Positions 36,080 to 45,325 of a DNA stretch of 64,000 bases are shown one piece after another. Made by a program: the position numbers and the translations under genes. Position 1 is the first letter of the stretch; every line of letters starts with the position of its first letter. Origin of the DNA: Mesorhizobium sp. B2-1-8 (GTDB lineage Bacteria; Pseudomonadota; Alphaproteobacteria; Rhizobiales; Rhizobiaceae). The notes under the pieces were generated by a model, which saw only the letters and a program-made list of their open reading frames with translations, did not search any database and was not told the origin of the DNA. Location of the stretch: contig NZ_CP083952.1 of NCBI RefSeq assembly GCF_006442545.2, forward strand, positions 2,039,501 through 2,103,500, read 5' to 3'.

Positions 36080-36747
36080 TGGCGCAAATCGACGCGCAGC
36101 CGTTCGCCTTTGCGTTCAAGCCCGACACGATGGCGCTGGTCGTCATCGACATGCAGCGCGATTTCGCCGAGCCCGGCGGCTTCGGCGCCAGCCTCGGCAA
36201 CGATGTCGGCCGCATCCAGGCGATCGTGCCGACAGTGAAGAAGCTGATCGAGGGGTTCCGCGCCGCCGGCCTGCCTGTGATCCATACGATGGAGTGCCAC
36301 CGCGCCGATCTCTCCGACCTGCCGCCCGCCAAGCGCAACCGCGGCAATCCGTCGATCCGCATCGGCGATGTCGGGCCGATGGGCCGCGTGCTGATATCGG
36401 GCGAGCCGGGCACCGCGATCATCGCCGAACTTACGCCGCTGCCCGGCGAGATCGTCATCGAGAAGCCGGGCAAGGGCGCCTTCTATGCGACCGGCTTCGG
36501 TGACGAGCTGAAGCGGCTTGGCGCTCGGCAACTGGTTTTCGCCGGCGTCACCACCGAGGTTTGCGTGCAGACGACGATGCGCGAGGCCAATGATCGCGGC
36601 TATGAGTGCCTGCTCGCCGAAGATGCGACGGAAAGCTATTTTCCGGAGTTCAAGGCGGCGGCCATCGCCATGATCCGCGCCCAGGGCGCGATCGTCGGCT
36701 GGACGGCGATGACCGACCAGGTGCTGCAGGGAATCGCGAATGGCTAA
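36079..36747 (+). CDS. trtA: Isochorismatase-like cysteine hydrolase, likely triuret hydrolase
   Basis: 222 residues, related to the biuret hydrolase two genes upstream but clearly a distinct enzyme. The triad is in place: Asp24 in VVIDMQRDF, a lysine in IEKPGKGAFYATG and the cysteine in [19 protein letters not shown]. Triuret hydrolases described next to biuret hydrolases belong to this same group, so conversion of triuret toward biuret is the best guess. Alternatives are a second biuret hydrolase or a hydrolase for another ureide. It overlaps the ATPase stop by one base. Confidence 0.65.
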   Translation: MAQIDAQPFAFAFKPDTMALVVIDMQRDFAEPGGFGASLGNDVGRIQAIVPTVKKLIEGFRAAGLPVIHTMECHRADLSDLPPAKRNRGNPSIRIGDVGPMGRVLISGEPGTAIIAELTPLPGEIVIEKPGKGAFYATGFGDELKRLGARQLVFAGVTTEVCVQTTMREANDRGYECLLAEDATESYFPEFKAAAIAMIRAQGAIVGWTAMTDQVLQGIANG

Positions 36748-37090
36748 TCTGAGTTTTGCCGGCCTCGTCGGTGGCGGCTGGCGCGAGCTGGCGTTCGAGC
36801 CTTTTCGCGACGGCATCACCGTGCATTGGCTGCTCAAGGGCGGACCGGTCGAGCCGTCGGTGGCAATCCTCGACTATCGGGCCGGAGCCGGCGTGCCGCG
36901 CCACCGCCATGTCGGCCTGGAAACCATTGTCGTGCTCGAGGGCACACAGAGCGACGAGAACGGCGATTATCCCCGGGGCAGCGTCATCCTGAACCCGGTC
37001 GGGACCGAGCATTCGGTGTGGACGAAGGACGGCTGCGTCGTGCTGATCCAGTGGGACCTGCCGGTAATTATTCTGGGGGAGGCCACATGA
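36740..37090 (+). CDS. Small cupin-domain protein
   Basis: 116 residues forming a single cupin barrel of the ChrR-like type. Motif 1 is visible as GVPRHRHVGLETIVVLEGTQSDE (two His and a Glu as metal ligands). Motif 2 is RGSVILNPVGTEHSVW with the last His. It overlaps the preceding gene by eight bases and the following one by four, so it belongs to the pathway. Catalytic, sensing or stabilising roles are all possible; none is shown for this position. Confidence 0.82.
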   Translation: MANLSFAGLVGGGWRELAFEPFRDGITVHWLLKGGPVEPSVAILDYRAGAGVPRHRHVGLETIVVLEGTQSDENGDYPRGSVILNPVGTEHSVWTKDGCVVLIQWDLPVIILGEAT

Positions 37091-38937
37091 GCGAGATCCG
37101 CTTCGATATCATCAGTCTGCACGCGGCCTATGCCAGCGGCGTGACTGTCGCGGATATGATCGATGCCGTGCATGCCCGCATCGTGGCGGCTGACGATCCC
37201 GGCATCTTCATCCATCTCGCCAGCAAGGCGGACATGCTGGCGCAGGCGCAAACGCTCGGACCGTTCGATCCGGTGGCCAAGCCGCTGTGGGGCGTGCCGT
37301 TCGCGGTCAAGGACAATATCGATGTCGCCGGCATGCCGACCACAGCAGCCTGCGCCGAATATGCCTATGTGCCGGAGACGGACGCTACTGTCGTGGCGCG
37401 GCTGAAGGCGGCTGGCGCGCTGGTCGTCGGCAAGACCAATCTCGATCAGTTCGCCACCGGACTGGTCGGCGTTCGCACGCCTTACCCGATCCCAAGGAAC
37501 GCCGTCGATGCCAGCCTGGTGCCTGGCGGCTCGTCCTCAGGGTCAGCGGTGGCGACGGCGCGTGGCATCGTCTCCTTCGCGCTCGGCACCGACACGGCCG
37601 GGTCCGGCCGCATCCCCGCCGGCCTCAACAACATCGTCGGGCTTAAGCCGACAGTCGGCGCGCTCTCCGCCGCCGGCGTGGTGCCAGCCTGCCGCACACT
37701 TGACTGCATCTCCGTGTTCGCACTCACCGTCGACGACGCCTATGCGGTGTTCGCCGTCGCGGCGGCCGAGGACCCGGCCGACGACTATTCGCGCGCGATC
37801 AAGGTGCCGGCGCTTGCCGCCCGGCCGCCCGTGCTGAGCGTCGGGGTGCCGGCGAAGAGCGACCTGAAGTTCTTCGGCGACGCTTCGATGCAGGCCGGCT
37901 TCGAGACAGCACTTGGCCTTCTGGAAACGCTTGGCTGCCGGCTGGTCGAAATTCCGTTCGGGGATTTCTATGCCACCGCCAATCTTCTCTACGAAGGCGC
38001 CTGGGTCGCCGAGCGCTACGCGGCGATCCGCGACTTCATGGATGCCAACGAGGCCGCCATGCATCCGGTGACGCGCAAGATCATCGGCGGCGCCAGAAGT
38101 CTTTCGGCGGCGGACGCCTTTCGCGGCCTCTATGCCTTGCAGGCCTACAGGGCGAAGCTCGCCCCGGTCGTCGCCTCGGTCGACCTCTTCTGCGTGCCGA
38201 CCGCGCCTACGCATTACACTACAGCCGCGGTGCTTGCCGATCCGGTCGCGACCAACAGCCGGCTTGGCACCTACACCAACTTCGTCAACCTGCTCGATAT
38301 GTGCGGCATCGCCGTCCCGACCGGCAGGCGCGGCGACGGCCTGCCGATGAGCGTCACCTTGCTGGCGCCGGCCGGCCGCGATGCGCTGACGGCGATGCTC
38401 GCCCGCGACCTGCATGCGCAGAGCGGCCTGCCGCTCGGCGCAACGGGTTGGCCGCAGCCCGGCCCGCGGCCGGCCGCCGTGCCGCCCTGCGACGGCATGA
38501 TCGACCTGGTGGTCGTCGGCGCGCATCTCTCGGGCATGCCGCTCAACGGCCAGCTCAACCAGCTCGGCGCACAATTCCTGCGAGCGACCAGGACCGCCGC
38601 CGCCTACAAGCTCTATGCGTTGGCCGGCCAGTCCGTGCCCAAGCCCGGCCTGATCCGCGTTGCCGATGGCGGCATGCGGATCGACGTCGAGGTCTGGCGG
38701 CTTGGGCCGGAGGCCTTCGGCCGTTTCGTCGCCGCTATTCCGGCTCCGCTCGGCATCGGCACGGTCGAACTCGACGACGGCACCCCCGCCAAGGGTTTTC
38801 TGGTCGAAAGCGCGGGCTTGGACGGTGCCTCCGACATCTCCTCATTCGGCGGCTGGCGCCGCTTTGTCGCACGCAGCAAAGACATGGCCGACCAAAGTGA
38901 AAAGCGGCAGAACTGGCCCGCTGGCGTCCCGATCTGA
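37087..38937 (+). CDS. atzF: Allophanate hydrolase
   Basis: Splits allophanate into two CO2 and two NH3, the last step of biuret/cyanuric acid use. About 616 residues. The N-terminal amidase-signature domain has the Ser-cisSer-Lys triad: Lys75 in FAVKDNID, Ser about 150 in GGSSSGSA and Ser173 in TDTAGSGR. A separate C-terminal domain (about 465-600) matches the AtzF type, where it helps to decarboxylate the intermediate. The start overlaps the cupin stop (ATGA) and follows GGAGG. No biotin-dependent urea carboxylase is nearby, which separates this system from urea amidolyase. Confidence 0.92.
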   Translation: MSEIRFDIISLHAAYASGVTVADMIDAVHARIVAADDPGIFIHLASKADMLAQAQTLGPFDPVAKPLWGVPFAVKDNIDVAGMPTTAACAEYAYVPETDATVVARLKAAGALVVGKTNLDQFATGLVGVRTPYPIPRNAVDASLVPGGSSSGSAVATARGIVSFALGTDTAGSGRIPAGLNNIVGLKPTVGALSAAGVVPACRTLDCISVFALTVDDAYAVFAVAAAEDPADDYSRAIKVPALAARPPVLSVGVPAKSDLKFFGDASMQAGFETALGLLETLGCRLVEIPFGDFYATANLLYEGAWVAERYAAIRDFMDANEAAMHPVTRKIIGGARSLSAADAFRGLYALQAYRAKLAPVVASVDLFCVPTAPTHYTTAAVLADPVATNSRLGTYTNFVNLLDMCGIAVPTGRRGDGLPMSVTLLAPAGRDALTAMLARDLHAQSGLPLGATGWPQPGPRPAAVPPCDGMIDLVVVGAHLSGMPLNGQLNQLGAQFLRATRTAAAYKLYALAGQSVPKPGLIRVADGGMRIDVEVWRLGPEAFGRFVAAIPAPLGIGTVELDDGTPAKGFLVESAGLDGASDISSFGGWRRFVARSKDMADQSEKRQNWPAGVPI

Positions 38938-39612
38938 TTGTCGCGCAAGGCTGGCCTTGTCGGACTGGCCTATCGCACGCCGGTGGAGGCGTCCTTCTCG
39001 ACAAACAGTTGCACAACGCTTCCTATCTCATGAACCCGCGATGATCAGATGCGCGGGCGTTCAGGAAGAAACGTGTTGCTCGTCATCGCCTCTGAAGTTA
39101 CTTACGCGCGGTGTGCTGCATTGAAATTGTCGGCCAATTTCAACCGCAAGTGCTACCATCGAGAAAAAATTCTTTCTATATTTCAATATCTTAATGGATT
39201 TTGGTAGCGGCAGACCGCTACATCGCAAGACCGACTATTGAGCGGGCGCTCTTTTGCTATCGTCGGCAAGCATGACAGCAAGTCGGGATTGAGCGTCACG
39301 AGGTCGAAAATCACGACTCGTCGCGAATGACGGATGGGAAGGATACACAAATAATATCAGTAAGTTATCAGTATTCGTGCGCAAAAATTGTGCACGAAAG
39401 TTCTGCTTCTCTTCTTTTTTCGTTCCCGCGAGAGAGCCGCCGACCGCCCTTTTTGGGCGCTCTTCTGCCGAAGGCGGCAAGCGTGCACAGAGTTCCCGGA
39501 TCCGCCGCCTTTCGACTATGGAATCTTATATCTTTGGCCTGCCGCACGAATGGAATCTTTATGCGTATCGGCCTAGCTTTGGGCATGCGGCAACGCCGGC
39601 GGGAGTGAACCG
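38938..39612. other. Long AT-richer intergenic region
   Basis: No convincing gene in 675 bases. Base composition falls, with A/T-rich stretches near 39160-39200 and 39350-39420, unlike the flanking genes. A small inverted repeat CAAGG-CTGG-CCTTG lies just past the atzF stop and could be a weak terminator. The right part presumably holds the promoter of the potassium-related genes. Confidence 0.4.
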
Positions 39613-40461
39613 ATGGCCGATGTCAATCCGAGGCTGCAACAGGACATTACTGCGTCGCCGGGTGCCGATTCGCTTTTCGGCTTGGCCGATGCTCCCGCCG
39701 CGGTACGCTATCTTGCTTCGTTTGCAATGACCGCCTTCGCGACGGTGGTGGCTGCCGGTGTCGACAGCCAGGTGGCGATCCCGAACATCTCGCTCATATT
39801 TGTGGTGCCGGTGATCATAGGGGCCGTCGGCCTAGGTTTGGCCCCCTCGCTCTTTTCGGCGATACTTGGTGCACTCGCCTACAATTTCTTCTTCACCGAG
39901 CCTCGCTACACGCTGATCGTCGATGACCCGGCAAACGTCTGGGCCATTGGACTGCTTTTCGTCGTCGGACTTATCGGCAGTGGCGTGGCCTTTACCTCCC
40001 GGCGCCGCGCAATTGAAGCGGCGCTCCTGAGGAGGCAGGCAACGATGCTGCAAAATTATAGTCGCGACGTCGCGGGGATCGACAACGCTAAGGCGATCGT
40101 CTCGATCACTTGCCACATGCTTGCAGCGCTCTTCCAAGTTCCTGTCGTCATTCTCGTTTTGGACGGCAAAAGGGTTTCCGTCGAGAAAGTCGGCAATGTA
40201 GAGCCCCAGGAAGCCGAGATAGAGGCGGCGCAATCGTCATTGGCAACAGGACTTGTCGTGAGCGCCGGAGTCTATCCGGCGTTGACCTCGCGGTTTGACT
40301 TCTGGCCCGTAAAAACAACGGCAGGGGGCCCGCGCGCGGCCATTGGGCTCGCATTCGACCCCGATGAACGTCCTGCGACGCCTTCGACGTCGGTCGATAT
40401 CGTGAGTCGCTTCCTGGCCCTGGCCCTTGATCGTCAATATTTCCGGCATGCTCGAACGTAA
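39613..40461 (+). CDS. KdpD-type membrane sensor module without kinase (DUF4118)
   Basis: 282 residues. Four closely spaced membrane helices (about 32-130: [68 protein letters not shown]) form the DUF4118 module known from the sensor kinase KdpD, with its FFFTEP motif. They are followed by a GAF-like cytoplasmic region (about 145-275). The Usp-like N-terminal and histidine kinase parts of KdpD are absent, and the length suggests a complete stand-alone protein rather than a fragment. It lies 79 bases upstream of the potassium transporter gene kup, so a role in sensing or tuning potassium uptake is likely but inferred. Confidence 0.75.
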   Translation: MADVNPRLQQDITASPGADSLFGLADAPAAVRYLASFAMTAFATVVAAGVDSQVAIPNISLIFVVPVIIGAVGLGLAPSLFSAILGALAYNFFFTEPRYTLIVDDPANVWAIGLLFVVGLIGSGVAFTSRRRAIEAALLRRQATMLQNYSRDVAGIDNAKAIVSITCHMLAALFQVPVVILVLDGKRVSVEKVGNVEPQEAEIEAAQSSLATGLVVSAGVYPALTSRFDFWPVKTTAGGPRAAIGLAFDPDERPATPSTSVDIVSRFLALALDRQYFRHART

Positions 40462-40540
40462 ACAGCCGGGAAGGCGAAAGTCAGCAAACGGCGCGAGGAC
40501 AACGACAACGAAACGTTGCTCTAGCCGGAGGAGCAGGTTC

Positions 40541-42463
40541 ATGAGCAATGCCGATGCAGGCGACGGCGGGGCTGCAGCAGCACAGTCGGCTGCGCATGAT
40601 GTCCACCCCCAGCAGAGCGCGCGAATACTGGTTCTGGGCGCTCTCGGCGTCGTTTATGGCGATATCGGAACAAGTCCTCTCTACGCGTTTCGCGAAGCCC
40701 TGTTTGTTGCGGCATCGGACGGATCGGCGACACGTGAGGATGTGCTTGGCATTCTTTCGTTGATCATTTGGGCGCTGACCCTCATCGTAACGGTTAAATA
40801 CGTCACATTTGTTCTCCGAGCGGACAACAAGGGCGAAGGCGGCACACTCTCCCTGATGTCCCTGGCCGGCAGTAGTCTTCCGGCTCGCTCGGCTGCCATT
40901 TTGGTATTGGGCGTGCTTGGCGCGGCGTTGTTTACGGGCGACTCTATGATCACGCCAGCGATCTCGGTGCTCGCTGCAGTGGAAGGTCTTGAGACCGTCA
41001 CGCCAGCCCTTGAGCCATACGTCTTGCCAGTCACGCTTGTCATTCTTGCAGGGCTCTTCGCGGTCCAACGATTCGGGACCGGCGCCATTGGAGGCGTTTT
41101 CGGGCCGATTACATTCGCATGGTTTCTCGCGCTGGGGGTTTCCGGAGTAAGCCACATCGTCACCAATCCCGGAGTGTTGTGGGCCGTCAATCCCTACTAC
41201 GCCGTCCACTATCTCGTGGCCAATTCAGCACTTGCGCTCGGTACAATCGGCGCTGTTTTTCTAGCTGTGACCGGCGCTGAGGCGCTTTACGTCGATCTTG
41301 GCCACTTTGGCCGCAGACCGATTGTGATGGCTTGGCTGTGGATCGTGTTCCCGTGCCTTCTGCTCAACTACATTGGGCAGGGCGCCTTTGTTTTGAACCG
41401 CACCGAATTGCCGGAGAATGTTTTCTTCGACATGCAGCCTCGCTGGGCACTGGTGCCGATGGTCGTCTTGGCCACCGCCGCGACGATCATCGCCAGTCAG
41501 GCTGTGATTTCCGGGGCGTTTTCGCTGGTGCGTCAAGCCGTTCAGCTGAATCTTCTGCCGCGATTCAGCATCCTGCACACATCCGAGACGCAAGTTGGCC
41601 AAATCTATCTTCCGAGGGTCAATTTGCTGCTCGGCATCGGCGTCATGATGCTGGTGCTCGGGTTCCAGAAGTCGGGCAACCTCGCATCGGCCTACGGCAT
41701 CTCCGTCACCGGTCAGATGGTGGTCACGGACCTGCTTCTCTTCATCGTCATGCGCCGAATCTGGAACTGGTCAGTTACCGGCGCCCTTGCAGCGTCGGCA
41801 CTGTTTCTGATCGTGGACTTGGTATTCCTCGGCTCGAACATCATTAAGGTGATCGAAGGAGGCTGGGTTACGCTGACCATTGCGTTGGTGATGTGCCTCA
41901 TTATCTGGACTTGGGTGCGCGGCGGCCGCTACCTGTTCGACAAGACGCGCCGCAATGAGATCCCGCTCGATTTCCTTGCCGGCAATCTGTTGAAGAAGAA
42001 GCCCCATCTGGTTTCGGGCACGGCGGTGTTCCTGACCAGCGATCCGCTGAGTGCGCCGACCGCGCTGATGCACAGTCTCAAGCACTACAAGGTGTTGCAC
42101 GAGCAGAACGTCATCCTTTCGGTGGTGACGGCGCCACAGCCGGTAGTGCCCGACAGCGAGCGGGTGAAGATGGAGACGGTCAACGAGCTGTTCATGCGAG
42201 TGACGCTGACCTTCGGCTACATGGAGCAGCCGAATATCCCCCGTGCGCTCGCGATCTGCCGCAAGCAGGGCTGGAAGTTTGACATCATGTCGACATCCTT
42301 CTTCCTGTCGCGGCGCTCGCTCAAGGCCTCGCCCAATTCTGGCATGCCGGTGTGGCAGGACAAGCTGTTCATCGGGCTGGCCCGGACGGCGGCCGATGCG
42401 ACGGAGTATTTCCAGATACCGACCGGGCGAGTCGTTGAGATAGGTACCCAGGTGGTGATCTGA
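40541..42463 (+). CDS. kup: Low-affinity potassium transporter Kup
   Basis: Proton-coupled potassium uptake protein of the inner membrane, 640 residues with about twelve helices. Family motifs: [19 protein letters not shown] near the N-terminus, [12 protein letters not shown] and [21 protein letters not shown] cytoplasmic C-terminal domain follows from about 455. GGAGGAG lies just before the chosen ATG; the frame extends 38 codons further upstream without support. Rhizobial genomes often carry two or more Kup copies. Confidence 0.95.
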   Translation: MSNADAGDGGAAAAQSAAHDVHPQQSARILVLGALGVVYGDIGTSPLYAFREALFVAASDGSATREDVLGILSLIIWALTLIVTVKYVTFVLRADNKGEGGTLSLMSLAGSSLPARSAAILVLGVLGAALFTGDSMITPAISVLAAVEGLETVTPALEPYVLPVTLVILAGLFAVQRFGTGAIGGVFGPITFAWFLALGVSGVSHIVTNPGVLWAVNPYYAVHYLVANSALALGTIGAVFLAVTGAEALYVDLGHFGRRPIVMAWLWIVFPCLLLNYIGQGAFVLNRTELPENVFFDMQPRWALVPMVVLATAATIIASQAVISGAFSLVRQAVQLNLLPRFSILHTSETQVGQIYLPRVNLLLGIGVMMLVLGFQKSGNLASAYGISVTGQMVVTDLLLFIVMRRIWNWSVTGALAASALFLIVDLVFLGSNIIKVIEGGWVTLTIALVMCLIIWTWVRGGRYLFDKTRRNEIPLDFLAGNLLKKKPHLVSGTAVFLTSDPLSAPTALMHSLKHYKVLHEQNVILSVVTAPQPVVPDSERVKMETVNELFMRVTLTFGYMEQPNIPRALAICRKQGWKFDIMSTSFFLSRRSLKASPNSGMPVWQDKLFIGLARTAADATEYFQIPTGRVVEIGTQVVI

Positions 42464-42637
42464 TCCGACTGGGTTGCCCCCCGTCGAATGTGTTTCTGGG
42501 CTCTTGAAGGCGCGTACTCCCCTTGCACGCGCCGGATTGCGGTCACGCTGAGCAAAAAACAAAGCTTCGGTTTCCGCCGGCTGCCAACACCGCGCCCATT
42601 GGCACAAGTCGACGACCTCGATGAGCCGCCCTCGACC

Positions 42638-42860
42638 GTGGCTCTCCACCCAGCGACCCTGCAGCGTTACACAGAAACCGTCGATGCTCTTTCAAAGATG
42701 TTGGCTGACCACGCAACTGCAGCCGATGACCGTGGCACGCTCACCCAAAATTTTCGGGCTTGTTCACAGTGTCACGATGCATCCCAAGCCTGCCCAAGAG
42801 GGCTTCGAGATCGAGATCAAGGGCAAGCTTGCCGCCCTTATTGGAGGGGCAGCATTTCCG
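42638..42860 (+). pseudogene. Frameshifted remnant of a serine recombinase C-terminus
   Basis: Two adjacent frames together give a recognisable recombinase tail. The first has ALHPATLQRYTETVDALSK; then, after a frame change near 42735-42760, the second has FGLVHSVTMHPKPAQEGFE and IEIKGKLAALI. The order (coiled segment, then VxxVxxHP...GFEIEIxGxLA) is that of large serine resolvases of rhizobial elements. No N-terminal catalytic domain is present nearby. It is a decayed mobile-element trace. Confidence 0.6.
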
Positions 42861-42941
42861 AATGCGCGCTACGCCGCAGAGCGGGCCGCATCAGGCGCCC
42901 GCCGCAACCCAAACATTGCGTACGATGTGGGTTTGAAGTGG

Positions 42942-43014
42942 TAGCGGAGAGCGCTACCGCCTTTCCCCCCACTCAGAGACCATGCGATATTTTCTACAGT
43001 GTCGGGCGTGATGG
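42942..43014. repeat. Dispersed palindromic repeat, copy 2
   Basis: Begins with a perfect hairpin GGTAGCG-GAGAG-CGCTACC, continues CGCTACCGCCTTTCCCC and GCGATATTTTC, and ends GGGCGTGATG. Clearly related to the copy at 29447-29519. It sits between the recombinase remnant and the IS91-type element. Confidence 0.65.
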
Positions 43015-43221
43015 GCCTGGCTCGGTGCTGCAAAGACCCGTAGGGAAGGGGAGAGTCCGACCCCAAAGCTATCCATGACGCGAACGGCAGCTTGCGCCTC
43101 ATGCACGAACCCGCTGCGCGGGAGGGCCGCCTCCTTCTGAGATGGCGTGCATGTCATAGGCCTTGAGCGGGTAGAGGCGTCGATCTGACGATGGAGTTCC
43201 CTTCAACGAGAGGAACTCGCC

Positions 43222-44127
43222 ATGGCTACCCCATCGACCGATGCACCTATTAGCCCGCTTCGCCAGCGCATGCAGCACGACATGCTGATGCGGGGCCTGG
43301 GCTCGCATACCCAGCAGGATTACGTTCGTCACGTCCGGCGCTTCGCCGCGTTCCTCGGCCGCTCGCCCGATGCGGCGTCGTCTGAGGACATCCGCCGCTT
43401 CCAGCTTCATCAGCATGAGAGTGGCGCCGGACCTGCGACGATCAACGGCGCGGTCTCGGCGTTGCGGTTCCTGTTCCTGGTGACGCTGAAGCGGCGGGAT
43501 CTGGCGCGTGCGCTGGTGGTCATGCGGTATCAGCGCAAGCTTCCCGACGTGCTGAGCGTGGAGGAAGCGGCGCGGCTGCTCGAAGCCGCACCTGGCATCA
43601 AGTACAAGGCCGCGCTCGGCGTCGCCTATGGCGCGGGCCTGCGCGTGTCCGAGGTCGCGCATCTCAAGGTCGACGATGTCGATAGCACGCGCATGCTGCT
43701 CCGCGTCGAGCAGGGCAAGGGCCGCAGGGACCGCAACGCGATGCTCTCGCCGCAGCTTCTGGAACTCCTGCGGCTGTGGTGGCGCGAAGGCAGGCGGCGC
43801 GGGGTGATGCTTCCGCATGGCTGGCTGTTCCCGGGCCGCAGTTGCACGGCGCCGATCTCGTCGCGGCAACTGCACCGCGCCGTCCAGGAGGCGGCCGAAG
43901 TCGCCGGCATCCGCAAGCGCGTCAGTCCGCACACTCTGCGTCACAGCTTCGCCACCCACTTACTCGAACAGGATGTCGACATCCGCGTCATCCAGGTGCT
44001 GCTCGGGCACAGCAAGCTCGATACGACCGCGCTCTACACCAAGGTCTCGACCCGGACGATCCATGCGGTCGCCGGGCCGCTCGATCGGTTGATGGCGCTG
44101 ATGGAAGGCAAGACGCCGCCCGGTTGA
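43222..44127 (+). CDS. Tyrosine recombinase of the IS91-type element
   Basis: XerC/XerD-like integrase, 301 residues. N-terminal SAM-like DNA-binding domain (about 10-100, TQQDYVRHVRRFAAFLGRSP). Catalytic domain with the conserved residues: Arg in YGAGLRVSEVAHL, HxxR in SPHTLRHSFATHLL, and His plus the Tyr nucleophile in LLGHSKLDTTALYTKV. All catalytic residues look intact. GAGAGG precedes the start. It is three bases from the transposase frame that follows and belongs to the same element, not to chromosome-dimer resolution. Confidence 0.92.
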   Translation: MATPSTDAPISPLRQRMQHDMLMRGLGSHTQQDYVRHVRRFAAFLGRSPDAASSEDIRRFQLHQHESGAGPATINGAVSALRFLFLVTLKRRDLARALVVMRYQRKLPDVLSVEEAARLLEAAPGIKYKAALGVAYGAGLRVSEVAHLKVDDVDSTRMLLRVEQGKGRRDRNAMLSPQLLELLRLWWREGRRRGVMLPHGWLFPGRSCTAPISSRQLHRAVQEAAEVAGIRKRVSPHTLRHSFATHLLEQDVDIRVIQVLLGHSKLDTTALYTKVSTRTIHAVAGPLDRLMALMEGKTPPG

Positions 44128-44164
44128 GCCGTGCGCACCTCGATCGAGGTCGCCGACATCTTCC

Positions 44165-45325
44165 GTGCTGCTGGGCCACCCCTACCGGGCCGCCCATGCA
44201 GGTCATCTGAGCCTTGGCCAGATCAAGGTCATGTCGGCGATCGAGCACTGCCGCACCGCGGCCCTTGGCGGTCACGTCGAGGCCTGCGAGGACTGCGGCC
44301 AATGGCGGATCGCCTACAACTCCTGCCGCAACCGGCACTGTCCGAAGTGCCAAGGCGCAGCGGCGCGGACATGGTTGGCCGAGCGCCAGGCCGACCTGCT
44401 GCCGGTCGGCTACTTCCATGTCGTGTTCACGCTGCCCGCCGAGGTCGCCGACATCGCCTTCCACAACAAGGCGCTCGCCTACGACCTGCTGTTCAAGGCA
44501 GCGTCGGAGACGATGCTGACCATCGCGGCCGATGCGAAGCACCTTGGAGCCAGGATCGGCATCACCGCCGTGCTCCACACCTGGGGCTCTGCGATGACTC
44601 ACCATCCGCACGTGCACATGATCGTACCGGGGGGCGGCATCGCGCCCGGCGGGAAGCGCTGGGTCTCGTCGCGGCCGGCCTTCCTGCTTCCGGTGCGCGT
44701 GCTCGGCAAGCTGTTCCGCCGGCTCTTCCTCACCCGGTTGATGGCGCTGCACGACGCCGGACGGCTCAGCTTCTTCGGATCAATGGCGTACCTCACCGGG
44801 CGGCGAGCCTTCCTGCGGCACCTGTCGCCAGTCCGGAAGAAGCGCTGGGTGGTCTATGCCAAGGCACCGTTCGCGGGACCGGAGGCGGTGCTCGCATACC
44901 TGTCGCGCTATACTCACCGGGTCGCGATATCGAACAGCCGCCTGATCGCCTTCGACGAGAGCGGCGTCACCTTCCGCTACAAGAACTACCGCCGCGACGG
45001 CGCCGACCGCCAGCAGGTCATGACGCTCGCCACAGACGAGTTCATCCGCCGCTTCCTGCTCCACGTGTTGCCGCGAGGCTTTCACCGCATCCGCCACTAC
45101 GGCCTGCTCGCCGGCTCCGCCCGCAAGGCCAGCCTCGCGCTCGCCCGCGAACTGCTGAGCGTCGCTGCGCCACCCGATGACGACACACCAGGCGAACCGG
45201 AGGACTTCCGCCCGTCATGCCCGTGCTGCGGCGGACGCATGATCGTCGTCGAGGTACTCGAACGCTGGAGGCAGCCACGCGGACCGCCGGACGCTACCGC
45301 GACGAACCGGGAGACCGCTCTATGA
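44165..45325 (+). CDS. IS91-family transposase (N-terminus frameshifted)
   Basis: Rolling-circle transposase of the Y2 type, about 386 residues in this frame. It has the N-terminal zinc-binding part (CEDCGQWRIAYNSCRNRHCPKCQ) and the HUH motif region (THHPHVHMIVPGGG). The C-terminal half has YLSRYTHRVAISNSRL (catalytic Tyr region) and FRYKNYRRDG. The expected start is the GTG at 44131, reading VRTSIEVADIFRAAGPP, but the frame then shifts at a run of four C (44179-44182), and the rest continues in the next frame as YRAAHAGHLSLGQ. One extra C accounts for this. Either the gene is broken, it uses frameshifting, or the base is a sequencing error. Confidence 0.88.
   Translation: MLLGHPYRAAHAGHLSLGQIKVMSAIEHCRTAALGGHVEACEDCGQWRIAYNSCRNRHCPKCQGAAARTWLAERQADLLPVGYFHVVFTLPAEVADIAFHNKALAYDLLFKAASETMLTIAADAKHLGARIGITAVLHTWGSAMTHHPHVHMIVPGGGIAPGGKRWVSSRPAFLLPVRVLGKLFRRLFLTRLMALHDAGRLSFFGSMAYLTGRRAFLRHLSPVRKKRWVVYAKAPFAGPEAVLAYLSRYTHRVAISNSRLIAFDESGVTFRYKNYRRDGADRQQVMTLATDEFIRRFLLHVLPRGFHRIRHYGLLAGSARKASLALARELLSVAAPPDDDTPGEPEDFRPSCPCCGGRMIVVEVLERWRQPRGPPDATATNRETAL

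Noticed and set aside
39235..39610. Several short open frames in the AT-richer gap upstream of the DUF4118 gene
   Set aside because: All are under 120 codons, overlap one another on both strands and show no protein-like pattern.
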